Origin: Bacillota bacterium
GTDB lineage: Bacteria; Bacillota; Bacilli; Alicyclobacillales; Alicyclobacillaceae
Direction: 5' to 3'
DNA: 11,761 nucleotides
Assembly: GCA_021820805.1 (NCBI GenBank)
Contig: JAKADF010000052.1
Span: 1 to 11,761 of the forward strand
The notes under the pieces are model-generated. The model saw nothing but the letters and a program-made list of their open reading frames with translations, did not search any database and was not told where the DNA came from. The position numbers were made by a program, and so were the translations under genes. Below, piece after piece: positions 1 through 6,622 of the stretch; within the stretch, counting starts at the first letter, position 1, and the number at the start of each line of letters is the position of its first letter.

Positions 1-1140
1 CTGGTTTCGCATGTGAGATTTTACTGCATAGGCAATGATACCAACACCGTTGATAAATGAAGGATCACGTACTCCTAAGAACTCAGGAATTGCTATACGA
101 ACTGGAGCTTGAAGTTCAGCGCTTGCGAGCTCCCCTGCACCTTGCATACACATAACTCCGCCGTGAAAGACAAATCCACCCGGCAATTCACTTGAATAAC
201 CCATTGTTTCAATCTCTTTCTTGACGAGTGAGAAAATCTCCTGCATTCGCGGTTCGATAATTGTTGACAAATCGTATTGAGAGTATTCAATTTCCTGATT
301 GCTTCCCATTCTTGGAACCTTAAACAGTTCGTTGTCAGAAGCAAGTTCAGTAAACGCACATCCATGTCTTACTTTAACCTGTTCCGCTGCGGTAGTCTGT
401 GTCCGAAACCCAATTGCAATATCATGGGTAACATAGTCTCCGCCCATTGGGATGACGCCTGTCCCGCTTAAAACTCCATTATCAAAAATAGATAATGAGG
501 TGGCTCCTGCTCCAATATCAACTAACGCTACGCCAAGCTTTCGTTCATCGTTTGATAAAGCAACATAACTGGCAGCCATTGGTGACAAGACGAGATTTGC
601 CACCTCAATACCGGCTCGTTCCACGCACCTTACAACATTATGTATTGCGGTCCGGCTGCCTGTAATCAAATAAGCTTCCACTTCAAGACGAACACCAAGC
701 ATACCGCGAGGGTCCGTAATACCGCGTAAGCCATCTACTACAAATTCTTTTGCAACAACATCAATAATCTCACGTTCAGGTGGAAGAGCGACAACTCGAG
801 CTTGTTGAAGTACGCGTTCAATATCCTCATCACCAATTTCACGGTCAGGGGAAGATACTGCAACAACGCCATGACTGCTATGCAACTGAATATGATTTCC
901 GGATATACCAACATAAGCAGAGTCAATATGAATACCAACCATTCGCTCCGCATGATCTACCGCTTCGCGAATAGAGTCCACGGTCAAATCGATATCTACA
1001 ATCGATCCATGGCGGATGCCCTCACCCGACGCAGACCCGACACCGATGACATTAATGTTATTACCAGCTGGTTCACCTATAATTGCTCGGACCTTTGAAG
1101 TGCCGATGTCTAAGCTGACGATGTAATCTCCTTTGGCCAA
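1..1140 (-). CDS. ftsA: Cell division protein FtsA (3' end beyond window)
   Basis: FtsA is the actin-like ATPase that tethers FtsZ to the membrane and recruits later division proteins. The frame is open from the TTG at 1140 to the left edge (380 codons, no stop), and I translated all of it by hand. It begins MAKGDYIVSLDIGTSKVRAI, with the phosphate-1 motif DIGTSK at 11-16. The 1C subdomain follows at about 84-160, the second phosphate motif DIGAGATSLS at 208-217, and the adenosine motif FHGGVMCMQGAGEL near 325. The segment APVRIAIPEFLGVRDP and a GVG step near the end are typical of the family. The C-terminal linker and amphipathic membrane helix lie beyond the edge; B. subtilis FtsA is about 440 residues. 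The TTG start is supported by GGGAGGTG eight bases upstream. It lies 96 bases after sbp, and ftsZ is expected next outside the window. Confidence 0.96.
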   Translation of the reverse strand, partial: MAKGDYIVSLDIGTSKVRAIIGEPAGNNINVIGVGSASGEGIRHGSIVDIDLTVDSIREAVDHAERMVGIHIDSAYVGISGNHIQLHSSHGVVAVSSPDREIGDEDIERVLQQARVVALPPEREIIDVVAKEFVVDGLRGITDPRGMLGVRLEVEAYLITGSRTAIHNVVRCVERAGIEVANLVLSPMAASYVALSNDERKLGVALVDIGAGATSLSIFDNGVLSGTGVIPMGGDYVTHDIAIGFRTQTTAAEQVKVRHGCAFTELASDNELFKVPRMGSNQEIEYSQYDLSTIIEPRMQEIFSLVKKEIETMGYSSELPGGFVFHGGVMCMQGAGELASAELQAPVRIAIPEFLGVRDPSFINGVGIIAYAVKSHMRNQ

Positions 1141-1187
1141 ACCCGTGGCACCTCCCTAGCGCGCCAAGTACTGCATTTCTCAATCTA

Positions 1188-1214
1188 CTTCCACATACAA
1201 CTGAACAATCCTCT
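1188..1214 (-). promoter_or_regulatory. Possible sigma-H-like promoter for ftsA
   Basis: The 96-base sbp-ftsA gap holds AGAGGATTG (1206-1214), 11 bases, then GTGGAAG (1188-1194) on the minus strand. These match the B. subtilis sigma-H patterns RnAGGAwWW and RnnGAAT at 8 of 9 and 6 of 7 positions. Transcription would begin about 40 bases before the ftsA start. In B. subtilis one of the ftsAZ promoters is sigma-H dependent, so the place makes sense, but the match rests on eye inspection and could be chance. I see no convincing sigma-A promoter in this gap. Confidence 0.3.
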
Positions 1215-1236
1215 TTCATCTTCAAACTTTTTTCAA

Positions 1237-1608
1237 TTAATTACTGGAATTTGAAGAATGATGTTTCCGATTTTGAAGAGATTGAAAAACCAATCTCCGA
1301 ATGACAGCAATATTCTGGAAGAGACGCACACCAAACGCAACAACAGCAGCAAGGTATAAATCAACTCCTAATTGCACCCCGATATATGCAAGCAAAGCGG
1401 CAATTAGTGCATTCGAAAAAAATCCTGTCAAAAATACAGCTCCGTCGAATGATTTTTCTAAACTTGCTCGAATTCCTCCAAATACCGTATCAAGTGCAGC
1501 CAATATTGCAATCGACAGGTAACTTGAGTAGCCAACTGGTATCGTTACATTCGATACAAGTCCAATCGCCACTCCAACAATCAAGCCAAGAACCGGCAAC
1601 CAAATCAC
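1237..1608 (-). CDS. sbp: Small basic protein Sbp, DUF1290 membrane protein
   Basis: This 123-residue membrane protein belongs to the small basic protein family found just before ftsA in Firmicutes; its molecular function is not established. It starts MIWLPVLGLIVGVAIGL and has about four hydrophobic segments (roughly 2-20, 28-48, 57-77, 80-100). The LGVDLYLA and FGVRLFQNIAVIRR stretches are typical, and it ends in a basic, Ser/Asn-rich tail. The frame stays open upstream to a TTG at 1704, but that extension runs over the preceding gene and looks non-membrane. The GTG at 1608 has a perfect AAAGGAGG nine to ten bases upstream and gives the family's usual N-terminus. Start and stop overlap as GTGA with the upstream DUF881 gene, which suggests translational coupling. 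Confidence 0.93.
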   Translation of the reverse strand: MIWLPVLGLIVGVAIGLVSNVTIPVGYSSYLSIAILAALDTVFGGIRASLEKSFDGAVFLTGFFSNALIAALLAYIGVQLGVDLYLAAVVAFGVRLFQNIAVIRRLVFQSLQNRKHHSSNSSN

Positions 1609-2342
1609 GGATTGCTGACCTCCTTTGCCCACACGCCAGGGAGCGGCCCTGTGTATCCTGGGACTGTAACCCCATTGGGCCGAGGATAAGGTTTGATGAT
1701 GCAATCCTCTGACATCAGGTTTAGTTGCTCTTGTATTTTTGCTACTGTTAAAGCAGCTGTCATATTTTGAATCGACCCTGTGGCCGTTATCACATACGGC
1801 ATAACAATAGGATGCGTGTTAATTTGCAATCCACCCAGCCCATTCACGGAAACAAGACGAATAGAAGAAGTAGTTACTAAACGTTGCTCGTTGATATCAA
1901 TTGCAGTTGCACCATTTGCAAATAAATTATTCACAATGAGCGCTATCCACTGATCTGATTCTTTAGCAAAACTCCCAGAAAACTGTGGATCGTAAGGCAA
2001 GTTGGGGTCATCTTTTATTGTGACTGTAAGCCCCGGTCCAATCACTGGTCTTAGACCAGCTTCATCGGCAATCGTTTGTGCATCTTTTTGCAAAACCTCT
2101 TGCAAACTGGACTTGCTTCCCTGTGCCGCTTCGAATTCCGCCAACTGTGCTGTTTCTTTAGAAATATCGCGTTCCAAAATTTGATGTTCTTGAGACTGCT
2201 CTGCAATTTGTGTACGTAAATCAATGTAGCTTGTCCCTTCTACACTATCATTGCTGAGTCTGGAAGTAATCTGAACAGTTAAAACAAAACCAAGGACAGC
2301 ACTAATGCCAGTCAGGGACCATATGAGTTTACGTTGTTTCAC
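1605..2342 (-). CDS. ylxX: DUF881 family protein, second copy (YlxX-like)
   Basis: This 245-residue protein has one N-terminal membrane anchor (about 7-25), a charged, probably coiled-coil stretch (about 41-74) and an extracytoplasmic DUF881 domain (about 98-235). Visible family features are GPGLTVTIKDDP near 102, a VNNLFANGATAIDIN segment at 137-151, and a terminal PGYTGPL. The GTG start at 2342 follows GGGAGG with a seven-base spacer; that site overlaps the stop of the first copy, 12 bases upstream. Its stop overlaps the sbp start. It differs from its neighbour copy in the domain core: where that copy has FCRGPVVTVN, this one reads RLVSVNGLGGLQIN, without the Cys and Gly-Pro. The function is unknown; position suggests a role in division or sporulation. 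The assignment as ylxX rather than ylxW rests on order alone. Confidence 0.9.
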   Translation of the reverse strand: MKQRKLIWSLTGISAVLGFVLTVQITSRLSNDSVEGTSYIDLRTQIAEQSQEHQILERDISKETAQLAEFEAAQGSKSSLQEVLQKDAQTIADEAGLRPVIGPGLTVTIKDDPNLPYDPQFSGSFAKESDQWIALIVNNLFANGATAIDINEQRLVTTSSIRLVSVNGLGGLQINTHPIVMPYVITATGSIQNMTAALTVAKIQEQLNLMSEDCIIKPYPRPNGVTVPGYTGPLPGVWAKEVSNP

Positions 2343-2354
2343 ACTCTGGCCTCC

Positions 2355-3080
2355 CTAACTTGATGTGCTCTGTGCCTGTACTGCACCTGTATAAGCAGGC
2401 ATTTCCAATTTTGAAACGATTGTTGGATCCGAGACACGAAGCCCGTTTGAACGTAACAAATCCAAGATTCCACCCTGAATTTCAAGAGCCGATTTTAGAG
2501 TCTTAGGATCACCAATTGCATTAATCACAAACGGTGCACCAAGGCGATGGTCATTTACCGTTACAACGGGTCCTCGACAAAAGACACCCGATGTAGCAAC
2601 AACCCGATAACCATTAATCGATACAGCCTCGGCACCTGCAGTGAACAATTCATTGATGACACTGCGGACATTCCAATCATGCGTTAAGACTTGTTCAATG
2701 TCTGAACTGCTTGCGCCTCCGTCCATAAGCGTTACAGTGATGCCAGGACCATAGACGGTCGACACACCAGCTAAGATTCGTTCATCCTGAAGTAGTTTCT
2801 CCATGCTTTCTAACCCGTTGTTTGAACCTGATGACTTCTTTTCATAGGAAGAAATCTTCGATGTAATATCAGCAAGTTGTGCTTGTGCGTCATTATTCGA
2901 CTGTTTAAGGGACCGAAGTTCTGCGTTTAACCGTTTATTCGCGTCGATGGAAGCCCCGGTTCCGGCCCCTATACCAAGCACACTTGCGCTCTCGGTTTGT
3001 TTGTACTGAAGGGCTACCATAAAACCAAGTACCATGGATACAACGGTTAACGACAAGGCAAGCTTACCTCTCGTTCGCAC
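2355..3080 (-). CDS. ylxW: DUF881 family protein, first copy (YlxW-like)
   Basis: This 241-residue DUF881 protein has a membrane anchor at about 7-25, a Lys/Gln/Asn-rich probable coiled coil at about 46-82, and an extracytoplasmic DUF881 domain at about 110-235. The domain shows GPGITVTLMDGG (111-122), INELFTAGAEAVSINGYRV (142-160), FCRGPVVTVN (167-176), a PFVINAIGDP segment and PAYTGAV near the end. As far as I recall the family, this copy keeps the usual Cys-x-Gly-Pro core. The GTG start at 3080 follows AAGGGTGG, a ribosome site lying inside the last codons of divIB, whose stop is five bases away. It forms a tight block with divIB, the second copy and sbp. The function is unknown; an envelope division role is inferred from context. 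Confidence 0.9.
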   Translation of the reverse strand: MRTRGKLALSLTVVSMVLGFMVALQYKQTESASVLGIGAGTGASIDANKRLNAELRSLKQSNNDAQAQLADITSKISSYEKKSSGSNNGLESMEKLLQDERILAGVSTVYGPGITVTLMDGGASSSDIEQVLTHDWNVRSVINELFTAGAEAVSINGYRVVATSGVFCRGPVVTVNDHRLGAPFVINAIGDPKTLKSALEIQGGILDLLRSNGLRVSDPTIVSKLEMPAYTGAVQAQSTSS

Positions 3081-3085
3081 GCCAC

Positions 3086-3880
3086 TTATCCACCCTTCTT
3101 AACATTTTGAGTTTGGTTAACTCCGGTTGCCGAAAATGGTGTATACCGATAAGGCGGAGGTCCCGTTAAGTCAATCATACCAGGTGCATATCCCTTTGAT
3201 GAAAAGTAATGGACGGCGTCGCTTATGCTGGGTAATGCTGCATCCAATTGTTTTTCTAAACAAGTTGCGACAAAACCATTATCTAAATATACATCTACAT
3301 TTTCTGAATTTACAATGTGTATTTCAGATATAGTTGAAAGATTTGCATGGTTTAACTGCTCCAATTGGTTGCATACTTCCCCAACGTCAGAGCTAACAAC
3401 CTGTCCGATTTTTGGTGTGCTGCCGCCAACTGCAGTTACAAGCGGAAAGGAGAAACCGTTGTTAGCCGCAATTTCTTGATATGCAGTCCCGTCATTTAAC
3501 AGATTATAAAACTTTCCCGCGACTTCATAAATAGCAATAATATGTTTTTCTGTAATCTCTAATGAAACGATTCCACGCATTGCATCTGTATGGACAGATA
3601 CAGACTCAACCATTGGATCTTTATCCATTATTTTTTGAGCAATTGAACCTTGATTGATTTGCCACAAACTTTGCCCAGTGTGCACATCCGCATCCTGAAT
3701 CAATTTTGACTCCAAAATTGTTCGATTTCCGGATACCTCTATACTGCGTACTCGAGTAAGTGGAGACTCTAATACCACTACAACACCCAAGAATAAAAAA
3801 AAGCCTAACAATACTTTGCGGTTTCTCGATTTGCGGCGCGCAATTTGTTCTTGTGTCCATCTTACATTTTGCTTTATCAT
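3086..3880 (-). CDS. divIB: Cell division protein DivIB/FtsQ
   Basis: DivIB (FtsQ) is a bitopic division protein that works with FtsL and DivIC to control septal peptidoglycan synthesis. The 264 residues have a basic cytoplasmic N-terminus (to about 22), one membrane span (about 23-38), a POTRA domain opening LTRVRSIEVSGN (41-52), then the beta domain to about 240 and a short tail. B. subtilis DivIB is 263 residues. The frame remains open to a GTG at 3946, but that start has no ribosome site. The ATG at 3880 follows AAGGAGG with an eight-base spacer and is preferred. Two cysteines (170 and 207) lie in the extracytoplasmic domain. It follows murA after a 142-base gap holding a terminator-like hairpin and leads directly into the DUF881 pair. 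Confidence 0.93.
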   Translation of the reverse strand: MIKQNVRWTQEQIARRKSRNRKVLLGFFLFLGVVVVLESPLTRVRSIEVSGNRTILESKLIQDADVHTGQSLWQINQGSIAQKIMDKDPMVESVSVHTDAMRGIVSLEITEKHIIAIYEVAGKFYNLLNDGTAYQEIAANNGFSFPLVTAVGGSTPKIGQVVSSDVGEVCNQLEQLNHANLSTISEIHIVNSENVDVYLDNGFVATCLEKQLDAALPSISDAVHYFSSKGYAPGMIDLTGPPPYRYTPFSATGVNQTQNVKKGG

Positions 3881-3977
3881 ACACGCCGCCTCCTTCCATA
3901 TTCTATCATATCCGCGATTACGCCATAGCTTGTCCGTTAAAAACACAAATAAGAATATTTATAATAAAAATCAATCA

Positions 3978-4007
3978 AGAAGGCAGGCATAAATCTCCCT
4001 ACCTTCT
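3978..4007 (-). terminator. Terminator-like hairpin after murA
   Basis: Fifteen bases after the murA stop the minus strand reads AGAAGGTAGG, a ten-base loop, then CCTGCCTTCT: a 10-bp stem with one G-U pair. It is followed by TGATTGATTTTTATT, so the T-run starts seven bases after the stem instead of directly. This makes it a weaker intrinsic terminator than the one after murG. The rest of the murA-divIB gap (about 3881-3977) is AT-rich; I found no sigma-A promoter in it that I would defend. Confidence 0.5.
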
Positions 4008-4022
4008 ACTTTGTAGAGAAGT

Positions 4023-5279
4023 CTATACTGTACGTCGTACAATTTCAGAACCTAGATCTCTTAAATAAACATCGATATCTTCGTATCCTCTATCGATATG
4101 GTGAAGCCCCTCTACGCGCGTTATGCCTTCTGCCATCAGTCCTGCAATCAATAAAGCAGCTCCTCCGCGAAGGTCAGTGGCTTCCACATTAGCCCCTGAC
4201 AGTTGTGAGACCCCCCGTACAACTGCAGTACGAAGATCTACCGAAATATCGGCTCCCATACGCAAAAGGTCATTTACATGTTTGAACCTAGCTTCAAACA
4301 CATTCTCACGAATAACACTCGTTCCTTGTGCCATTGTCATCATAGCCATTAAAGGAGCTTGCAAATCTGTTGGAAATCCAGGAAATGGTGCGGTTAATAG
4401 ATCAACGGCTCGATATTTTTCTTTTGCAGAGACCGTTATTATATCATTCTCGGTTTCTACATGAACACCTGCTTCGCGCAGTTTACTCAAGACTGCACCA
4501 AGGTAGTTGCCACTCATACCACTTAAAGTAACATTTCCATGCGTTGCACTAGCAGCAATTAATAGTGTTCCCGCAACAATACGATCAGGGATAATCTTAT
4601 ATTCTGTACTGTGCAGGTGGTGCACACCGTGGACTATCACGGTATCCTCGCCGGCTCCTGTAATTTTTGCTCCGCAAGTACATAGAAAGTTTGCTAAATC
4701 AACGATTTCTGGTTCTTTTGCTGCATTTTCAATAATTGTGACCCCGTCTGCCATTGTTGCTGCCATAATTAAATTTTCTGTCGCTCCAACGCTTGGAAAA
4801 TCTAGAGTAATCGAAGAACCAAACAGTCGGTTCGACTTACAGTTAATAAACCCGTGTTTTTCTTCAATAGTTGCTCCAAGCATCCTCATACCGCGCAAAT
4901 GATAATCAATCGGCCTTTGCCCGATGACACAGCCTCCCGGTTTTGATACGTTTACTTCACCAAAGCGAGCTAGCAATGGACCCATCAAAAAGATTGATGA
5001 ACGCATTCTCTTCATGAGCCCAGCCGGGACATTCGTATGCGTGATCTTACTTGCGTCAATCTGAACCGTATGTTCTTTTGTGAACGCTGCTTTAGCACCT
5101 AAATTCCGAAGAATTTCAAGCATGACTCGAACATCTTCAAGCTGTGGAACCCCATGGATGACCGCTATGCCATCTACCATCACCGTAGCTGCGAGTACCG
5201 GTAATGCAGCATTTTTAGCACCATAAATAGATACTTCTCCATTTAGGCTCCGGCCGCCCCGGATTTCAAAAACATCCAC
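4023..5279 (-). CDS. murA: UDP-N-acetylglucosamine 1-carboxyvinyltransferase MurA
   Basis: MurA transfers enolpyruvate from PEP to UDP-GlcNAc in the cytoplasm, the first committed step of peptidoglycan synthesis and the fosfomycin target. The product is 418 residues. It has GAKNAALPVLAA with Lys22 and Asn23, the catalytic Cys117 in PGGCVIGQRPID, the segment DFPSVGATENLIMAA, DRIVAGTLLIAA, the Asp in FPTDLQAP, and DLRGGAALL. The Cys predicts fosfomycin sensitivity, unlike the Asp variants. In-frame starts also exist at 5288 (GTG) and 5285 (ATG), but GAGGTGA is spaced eight bases from the GTG at 5279, and that start places the active-site residues at the usual numbers. It lies where B. subtilis has murB, with its own leader and terminators on both sides, so it may be expressed separately from its neighbours. 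Confidence 0.96.
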   Translation of the reverse strand: MDVFEIRGGRSLNGEVSIYGAKNAALPVLAATVMVDGIAVIHGVPQLEDVRVMLEILRNLGAKAAFTKEHTVQIDASKITHTNVPAGLMKRMRSSIFLMGPLLARFGEVNVSKPGGCVIGQRPIDYHLRGMRMLGATIEEKHGFINCKSNRLFGSSITLDFPSVGATENLIMAATMADGVTIIENAAKEPEIVDLANFLCTCGAKITGAGEDTVIVHGVHHLHSTEYKIIPDRIVAGTLLIAASATHGNVTLSGMSGNYLGAVLSKLREAGVHVETENDIITVSAKEKYRAVDLLTAPFPGFPTDLQAPLMAMMTMAQGTSVIRENVFEARFKHVNDLLRMGADISVDLRTAVVRGVSQLSGANVEATDLRGGAALLIAGLMAEGITRVEGLHHIDRGYEDIDVYLRDLGSEIVRRTV

Positions 5280-5464
5280 ATCCATCACCTCTCTGAGGCT
5301 GGTTCCCCGATTTTACATGCCTCAGTTCCCAGTCAAATCCACATTGATTACGGATTCCCTTCTGGTCATAGTTATCCGAAAGCAACTGATGACGCCTACG
5401 CCCAGATTCCGTATGGCATCATATGCGACGATTAAGGTTGAGTGTTCCAATGCTCTGTCAACAA
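5280..5464 (-). promoter_or_regulatory. murA leader with possible promoter
   Basis: About 180 bases lie between the terminator after murG and the murA start. A perfect TTGACA (5456-5461) overlaps the end of the terminator's T-tract. The best nearby -10 is CTTAAT (5431-5436) at a long 19-base spacing. TATGAT at 5418-5423 is a better hexamer but lacks a partner at a usual distance. A promoter is expected, because the terminator would otherwise isolate murA, but I cannot fix its exact position. No riboswitch is recognised. A 52-codon frame without a ribosome site (5322-5480) crosses the region. Confidence 0.4.
5293..5325 (-). repeat. Inverted repeat in murA leader
   Basis: CTGAGGC (5319-5325) and GCCTCAG (5293-5299) form a perfect 7-bp inverted repeat around a 19-base loop on the minus strand. 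The 3' arm ends one base before GAGGTGA, the murA ribosome site. In RNA it could modulate access to that site. GGGAAC also occurs twice here, once before the first arm and once in the loop. No T-run follows, so it is not a terminator. Confidence 0.45.
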
Positions 5465-5491
5465 AAAAAGACGCCGTCAAGGCGCCTTTTT
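5463..5491 (-). terminator. Intrinsic terminator after murG
   Basis: On the minus strand AAAAAGGCGCC, loop TTGAC, GGCGTCTTTTT forms an 11-bp stem with one G-U pair, and its 3' side runs into seven consecutive T. It starts 21 bases after the murG stop. The GC-rich core, short loop and immediate T-tract make it the most convincing terminator in the window. On the plus strand the same position would be an A-C mismatch, which fits use in the minus direction. Confidence 0.85.
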
Positions 5492-5512
5492 ACAGCTTAA
5501 GCTCTAGACAAA

Positions 5513-6622
5513 TCATTTTGATTTTGAACGATATACTTCCATGATAAGTTGATAGAGGTCCTCTACTGCATGCGGGGTAGCCAAACGTCTTGCATTATCT
5601 CTCATTACCCGGCCTTCCTTACTATCAATAACACGGATTAAGCTTTCCCAAAGAGTATCTGCTGTCAACTCCCCTTCTTTCAATAGAATCGCAGCATTCT
5701 GCTCTTTAAGCCGCTTTGCGTTCTCTTCCTGATGATTTGCAGTAACATAGGGTGAGGGAATTAGGATTGACGCTACACCCAGCGAGCAAATTTCAGCCAG
5801 AGTTGCACTCCCTGCTCGGGTTACAACCACATCTACGTTAGGCAAAAGACTTGGCATGTCGTATATGAATGGAAGCACAGAAATATGATTCGGCAGTTTT
5901 TCAAGCGATGAACTGATTGATTGATAATGCTGCTCTCCTGTGACAAAGATGACTCGCCAGTCCGGGCGAGCAGCAAACCGACCCATTAATTCTACAACTA
6001 CCCGGTTAACGGTTTCTGCGCCTCTGCTGCCTGAAAAGATTAAAATAGTAGGTCTATCCTTGGATAATTGATATTTATCACGTGCACTTTTTTTGTCGGC
6101 TTCTGAAACGTGAAGAACTTCACTTGCCCTCGGATTGCCTGTAAGCACAACTTTTTTGGCACCTCGGAGCCAAGCCTCGGTATTATCAAAGGAAACGGCC
6201 ACAGCTTCGGCACGTTTTGCACACAATTGGTTTGTGAGTCCTGGTCTTGCATTTCCTTCCCAAACTACAGAAGGTATACCCAGCCGTTTAGCAGCGAAAA
6301 TTACCGGTAATGTAACATATCCTCCAGTGCCTAGCACTATATCAGGATTCCACTTACGGAGAGTCTTTTTGGCCAGTCTATAACCTTGATAGGTAATAAG
6401 GGCAGTTTTTATCGCTGACATACTTACCTGTCTTTTTAACCCTGCTGCAGGAATCGTTACAAACGGTATATCTGTTTTTGTAACAATATTTTTTTCTAAT
6501 CCTTTTTCTGTCCCTATATACAACGCTTGTGCATCTTGGTGGCTTTTATTTAAGTACTGAAAGAGCGTTAATGCTGGATAAATATGGCCCCCAGTACCCC
6601 CACCAGTTAATACGATTCGCAT
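5513..6622 (-). CDS. murG: UDP-GlcNAc:lipid I GlcNAc transferase MurG
   Basis: MurG adds GlcNAc to lipid I to give lipid II on the inner face of the membrane. It is a GT-B glycosyltransferase of 369 residues. Visible motifs are GGGTGGHIYPAL (7-18), GTGGYVTLPV (98-107), TGNPR (161-165), FSGSRGAETVN (196-206), RAGSATLAEI (269-278) and PSPYVTANHQEENAK (289-303). The usual HEQN of the N-domain reads WEGN at 121-124 (EGNARPGLTN), a noticeable change. The frame extends to an ATG at 6664 without a ribosome site. The ATG at 6622 gives the standard N-terminus, MRIVLTGGGTGGH, preceded by a modest GGGGTG. It follows spoVE by 56 bases in which I see nothing else and is followed by a strong terminator. 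Confidence 0.96.
   Translation of the reverse strand: MRIVLTGGGTGGHIYPALTLFQYLNKSHQDAQALYIGTEKGLEKNIVTKTDIPFVTIPAAGLKRQVSMSAIKTALITYQGYRLAKKTLRKWNPDIVLGTGGYVTLPVIFAAKRLGIPSVVWEGNARPGLTNQLCAKRAEAVAVSFDNTEAWLRGAKKVVLTGNPRASEVLHVSEADKKSARDKYQLSKDRPTILIFSGSRGAETVNRVVVELMGRFAARPDWRVIFVTGEQHYQSISSSLEKLPNHISVLPFIYDMPSLLPNVDVVVTRAGSATLAEICSLGVASILIPSPYVTANHQEENAKRLKEQNAAILLKEGELTADTLWESLIRVIDSKEGRVMRDNARRLATPHAVEDLYQLIMEVYRSKSK

Noticed and set aside
1078..1222. 48-codon minus-strand frame beginning in the sbp-ftsA gap (MKEDCSVVCGS...)
   Set aside because: It enters ftsA out of frame, where it becomes an Arg/His-rich shadow, and has no ribosome site.
1609..1704. N-terminal extension of Sbp to the TTG at 1704
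   Set aside because: It overlaps the 3' end of the DUF881 gene, lacks a good ribosome site, and adds residues not seen in the family.
3881..3946. N-terminal extension of DivIB to the GTG at 3946
   Set aside because: There is no ribosome site before that GTG and it lies in an AT-rich intergenic stretch. The inner ATG has AAGGAGG and yields the standard DivIB length.
5494..5503. Palindrome AGCTTAAGCT just after murG
   Set aside because: It is ten bases long with no partner site and no spacing typical of a known operator; likely chance next to the terminator.
5317..5544. Plus-strand 75-codon frame across the murG-murA gap and the end of murG
   Set aside because: It runs antisense to the murG end and through the terminator, has no ribosome site, and its product resembles no family I know. 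It is the only plus-strand frame in a gap, but nothing supports expression.
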